NCBI GenBank assembly: GCA_028023455.1
Contig: JAQFVV010001055.1
Span: forward strand, 57,919-121,918
Source: Epiperipatus broadwayi
Taxonomy: Eukaryota; Onychophora; Udeonychophora; Euonychophora; Peripatidae
Length of the DNA stretch: 64,000 bases
Direction: 5' to 3'
Positions within the stretch are counted from its first letter, which is position 1, and the number at the start of each line of letters is the position of its first letter. The notes under the pieces were generated by a model. That model searched no databases, was not told where the DNA came from, and saw only the letters and a program-made list of their open reading frames with translations. Shown in pieces: positions 61,461 through 64,000 of the stretch. Both the position numbers and the translations under genes were made by a program.

Positions 61461-64000
61461 TCAACCATTATCAATCCACTGCAGGATGAAGGTCTCTCCA
61501 AGTTTAATCCATCTTCTCCAATCTTTAGCTTCTCTTCTCCACAACACCCCTTCACATTTTCTTATTTCATCCATCCATCTCACATGTGGTCTCTTTCTGG
61601 GTCTTTTACAATCTCTTGGAATCCAGTTTAAAATTTCAATTGTCCATCTATTATCATCTCTTCTAGCAATATGTCCAGCACAACTCCATTTCAATCTTTT
61701 AATTTTTTCAATAAGGTCAGTAACACCTGTTTGTTGTCTTACCCATACATTGCATTTTCGATCTGTTCTTGTTACTCCCAACGTACATCTCTCCATACTC
61801 CTTTGAGTGGTCTGAAGTCTCTGTATTGCTCTTCTATTAAGTGACCAAGTCTCAGATCCATGAGCCAGAACTGGTAAAACATGGTTTTTCCTTTTCAAAC
61901 ACATAGGCATATTTCCTTTTAGTATCAAGTTATTTCTACCAAAAGCACTCCAACCAAGGTTAATTCTACGATTAATTTCCTCCATTATGTTTCCAACTGT
62001 ATTAATAATCTGACCAATGTATTTGTAACTGTTAACTTCTTCTAATTCTTCATAATCAATCTCTATTTTCATATTTTGAGCAAATCGATTAAACATTACT
62101 TTAGTCTTTTTAACATTTATCTTTAGTCCTACATTTCTACTTTCAACTGCTAACTCCTGCAATATTTCCTGCAGCTCTGAAGCATTATTTGCAAATACAA
62201 CTACATCATCTGCGAAATCTAAATGACTTAAATACTCTCCATTTACTTTCACTCCTTTAGTTTCCCATTTTAATCTACAAAATACTTCTTGCAGCACTGC
62301 TGTAAAAAGTTTTAAAGATATGGAGTCTCCTTGTCTTACACCTTTCTCAATGTTGATTTTTCCAGTATCATTATGTAATCTAATTGTTGCTGTTGCATTT
62401 TTATAAATATTCTTTAAAATATGACAATATCCTGGATCTATACCTTGATGATCCAATGTTTTAATCACTGAAGAAATGTATATAGAATCGAATGCCTTTT
62501 CATAATCTACAAATCCAAAACATAATGACAACTCATATTCGTTTGTCCTTTCTATGACTTCTCTCAATACCTGGATATGATCTATTGTACTAAAACCATT
62601 TTTAAATCTAGCTTGTTCTCTTGGTTGGTGGAAATCCAAAGTTCTCTGTAGATGAGTTGTAATTATCTTGTTAAAATTTTTATATAAAACTGATAAAAGG
62701 CTGATAGGTCTGTAATTTCTAATATCTTCTTTATCACCTTTTTTAAATATTAATATTATTACTGAATTCTTCCAATCTTTCGGTACATATTTATCATTTA
62801 GACATTTGGTATATAACTTTGCTAAAATTGTTTCTATTTCTTTACCTGCTTTTTTAATATATCAATTATAATTTCATCATTTCCTGGAGCCTTTCCTTTC
62901 TTCATACATTCAATTGCATGTCTCACTTCTTCATTTAAAATTCTGAGAAATTTGGAAGATGTAATAGATATAGGAGGTACTTGTTCTTTATTACTATATA
63001 ATTCTTGATAAAAATCTTTTACCAATTTCATGATGTCATCTCTCTTTTTAGTAATAATTCCACCTTTTTTTCTTATTGCAAATATAAATGTCCTACCAAT
63101 ACCAAAATGTTGTTTAACATTCTTGAGACTTTTACTTTCTTCTACAGCTTTCCTTGCTATTTCACAGTTATACTTTCTTATATCATTTTCAACTCTTTTC
63201 CGTACCATTTTACAAAATTCGAGATATTCAATTCTTTTTAATATATCATTTTCGTATATCTTCATATTCCTTCTTTTCTTCATAAATTTTCTAGTCTCAG
63301 TAGAAATTTTATTAGTCAATTGCTGCTTTTTTCTACCAGCTATCTTTGTTGCAGTTTTTAAAAGTGTATCAGTTATTTTCATATTAATTTCATTCAAATC
63401 TGAATCATGTTCAAAATCTCCTAACACTTGAAACCTATTTGTAAGTTCCAATTTAAATTCATTAAAATGTTTCTGAAGATTAGGAATATCAACAGTAAAT
63501 ATTGTTTTTCTTAATAATTTTTGTCTCTCTAGTTTTACATTAACACGTAATTTACACCTTACTAATCGATGATCACTTCCTGTGTTAAATTTATTAAGAA
63601 CATTACAATCTTAAAATAGATATTTTCTATTAGTCAAAATATAATCCAATTCTGCTGTACTTTCATTTGGATGTTTCCATGTCCATTTCCTTTTAACATT
63701 TTTCTCAAAAAATGAATTCATAATATAAAGTTTTTCTTTTTCTGCAAATTTCACAAGTCTATGTCCTCTCTCATTTCTATTACCATAACCAAAATTACCT
63801 ACAGCAATTTCATCTTTCATTTGTTTACCTATTCTAGCATTAAAGTCTCCCATAACAATTTTAAAATGTTGTTTACTCTAATCAAAAGCCTTTTGTACAT
63901 CCATATAAAAATCTTCTACTACTTCATCACTATGAGAACTTGTTGGGGCATAAACCTGAATTATCTGCATTTGATATCTGCTATTAAGTTGTATTACTAA
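61461..64000 (-). pseudogene. endonuclease-reverse transcriptase ORF of LINE I, broken
   Basis: Same enzyme as in copy C. The reverse transcriptase and C-terminal region are open from about 62850 down to the natural TGA at 61461 ([42 protein letters not shown] and the end FILQWIDNG all intact). Upstream lesions: a one-base deletion in the AAAA run near 62855, which shifts the frame; Gln to TAA at 63611-63613 after TNRKYLF; and Gln to TAG near 63876 before SKQHFKIV. The catalytic GDFNARIG and SDHRLV motifs are intact. Only about three changes separate it from an open frame, all different from the one in copy C. Confidence 0.9.
61463..64000 (-). mobile_element. LINE copy I, runs off the window
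   Basis: Reverse-strand copy similar in quality to copy C. The 3' end carries a GAT-type tail (61441-61462). The sequence is collinear with copy C up to the window edge, which lies in the endonuclease domain (LIQLNSRYQMQIIQVYAPTS region). The 5' end and target duplication are outside the window. Similarity to copy C is high, so this is a comparatively young member. Confidence 0.92.

Overview
This is a eukaryotic, almost certainly animal, genomic window. It is very A+T-rich (about three quarters by eye) and has no operon structure, no compact gene spacing and no convincing intact host gene. It contains large amounts of (AT)n microsatellite and many decayed transposable-element copies. The repeat mix (an APE-type LINE with a trinucleotide tail, Penelope-like or GIY-YIG-type retroelement tails, tRNA-like repeats, fold-back elements and a Ty3/gypsy-style LTR element) would fit a lophotrochozoan such as a mollusc, but the sequence does not settle the taxon.

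The dominant element is one LINE family (apurinic endonuclease plus reverse transcriptase in one ORF, RTE-like, with a (GAT)n-type 3' tail). I count nine copies or fragments: 103-2499 (+, 5'-truncated, with a clean 12-bp target duplication), 2754-3170 (-), 19583-22905 (-, nearly intact, 985 codons with one in-frame stop), 36536-36655 (+), 41566-44612 (-, full length but old), 44635-48202 (-), 54297-54985 (-), 56010-58990 (+, full length but heavily decayed), and 61463 to beyond the window end (-). Several copies carry later insertions, so the nesting gives a relative chronology.

Region by region. 0-3.2 kb: two LINE copies. 3.2-9.5 kb: AT-rich sequence with one interspersed-repeat copy. 9.5-15.0 and 16.64-19.49 kb: two copies of an old segmental duplication; the first was later split by a palindromic element cluster (9.77-10.96 kb) and by a 1.46-kb repeat array with a 13-bp target duplication (12.79-14.25 kb). 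15.05-16.57 kb, between the duplicates: a fossil coding region I cannot identify. 19.5-22.9 kb: the best LINE. 22.9-24.1 kb: two fold-back structures, the second made of two inverted tails of a Penelope-like or GIY-YIG-type retroelement. 25.1-27.8 kb: a compositional island, richer in GC and CpG, with LTR-like ends. 28.97-33.40 kb: an LTR element with two 1.5-kb LTRs and a 1.37-kb interior holding only a broken gag. 34.1-35.0 kb: a large fold-back element with nested perfect palindromes. 36.5-48.2 kb: LINE copies interrupted by fold-back repeats and by a strange G/T-rich homopolymer block (45.93-47.0 kb) that may be an assembly artefact. 48.2-56 kb: AT-rich sequence with several small fold-back insertions. 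56-64 kb: two more LINE copies, with a possible decayed host exon or processed pseudogene at 59.5-59.95 kb.

Nothing here works together as a pathway; the biology is that of layered transposon insertion. The most unusual signals are: a stem-loop with compensatory base changes, flanked by hammerhead-core-like bases, that recurs in the 3' parts of several fold-back elements; repeated target-site duplications of 11-17 bp around fold-back elements; the gag-only LTR element; and the unidentified fossil coding block between the segmental duplicates.
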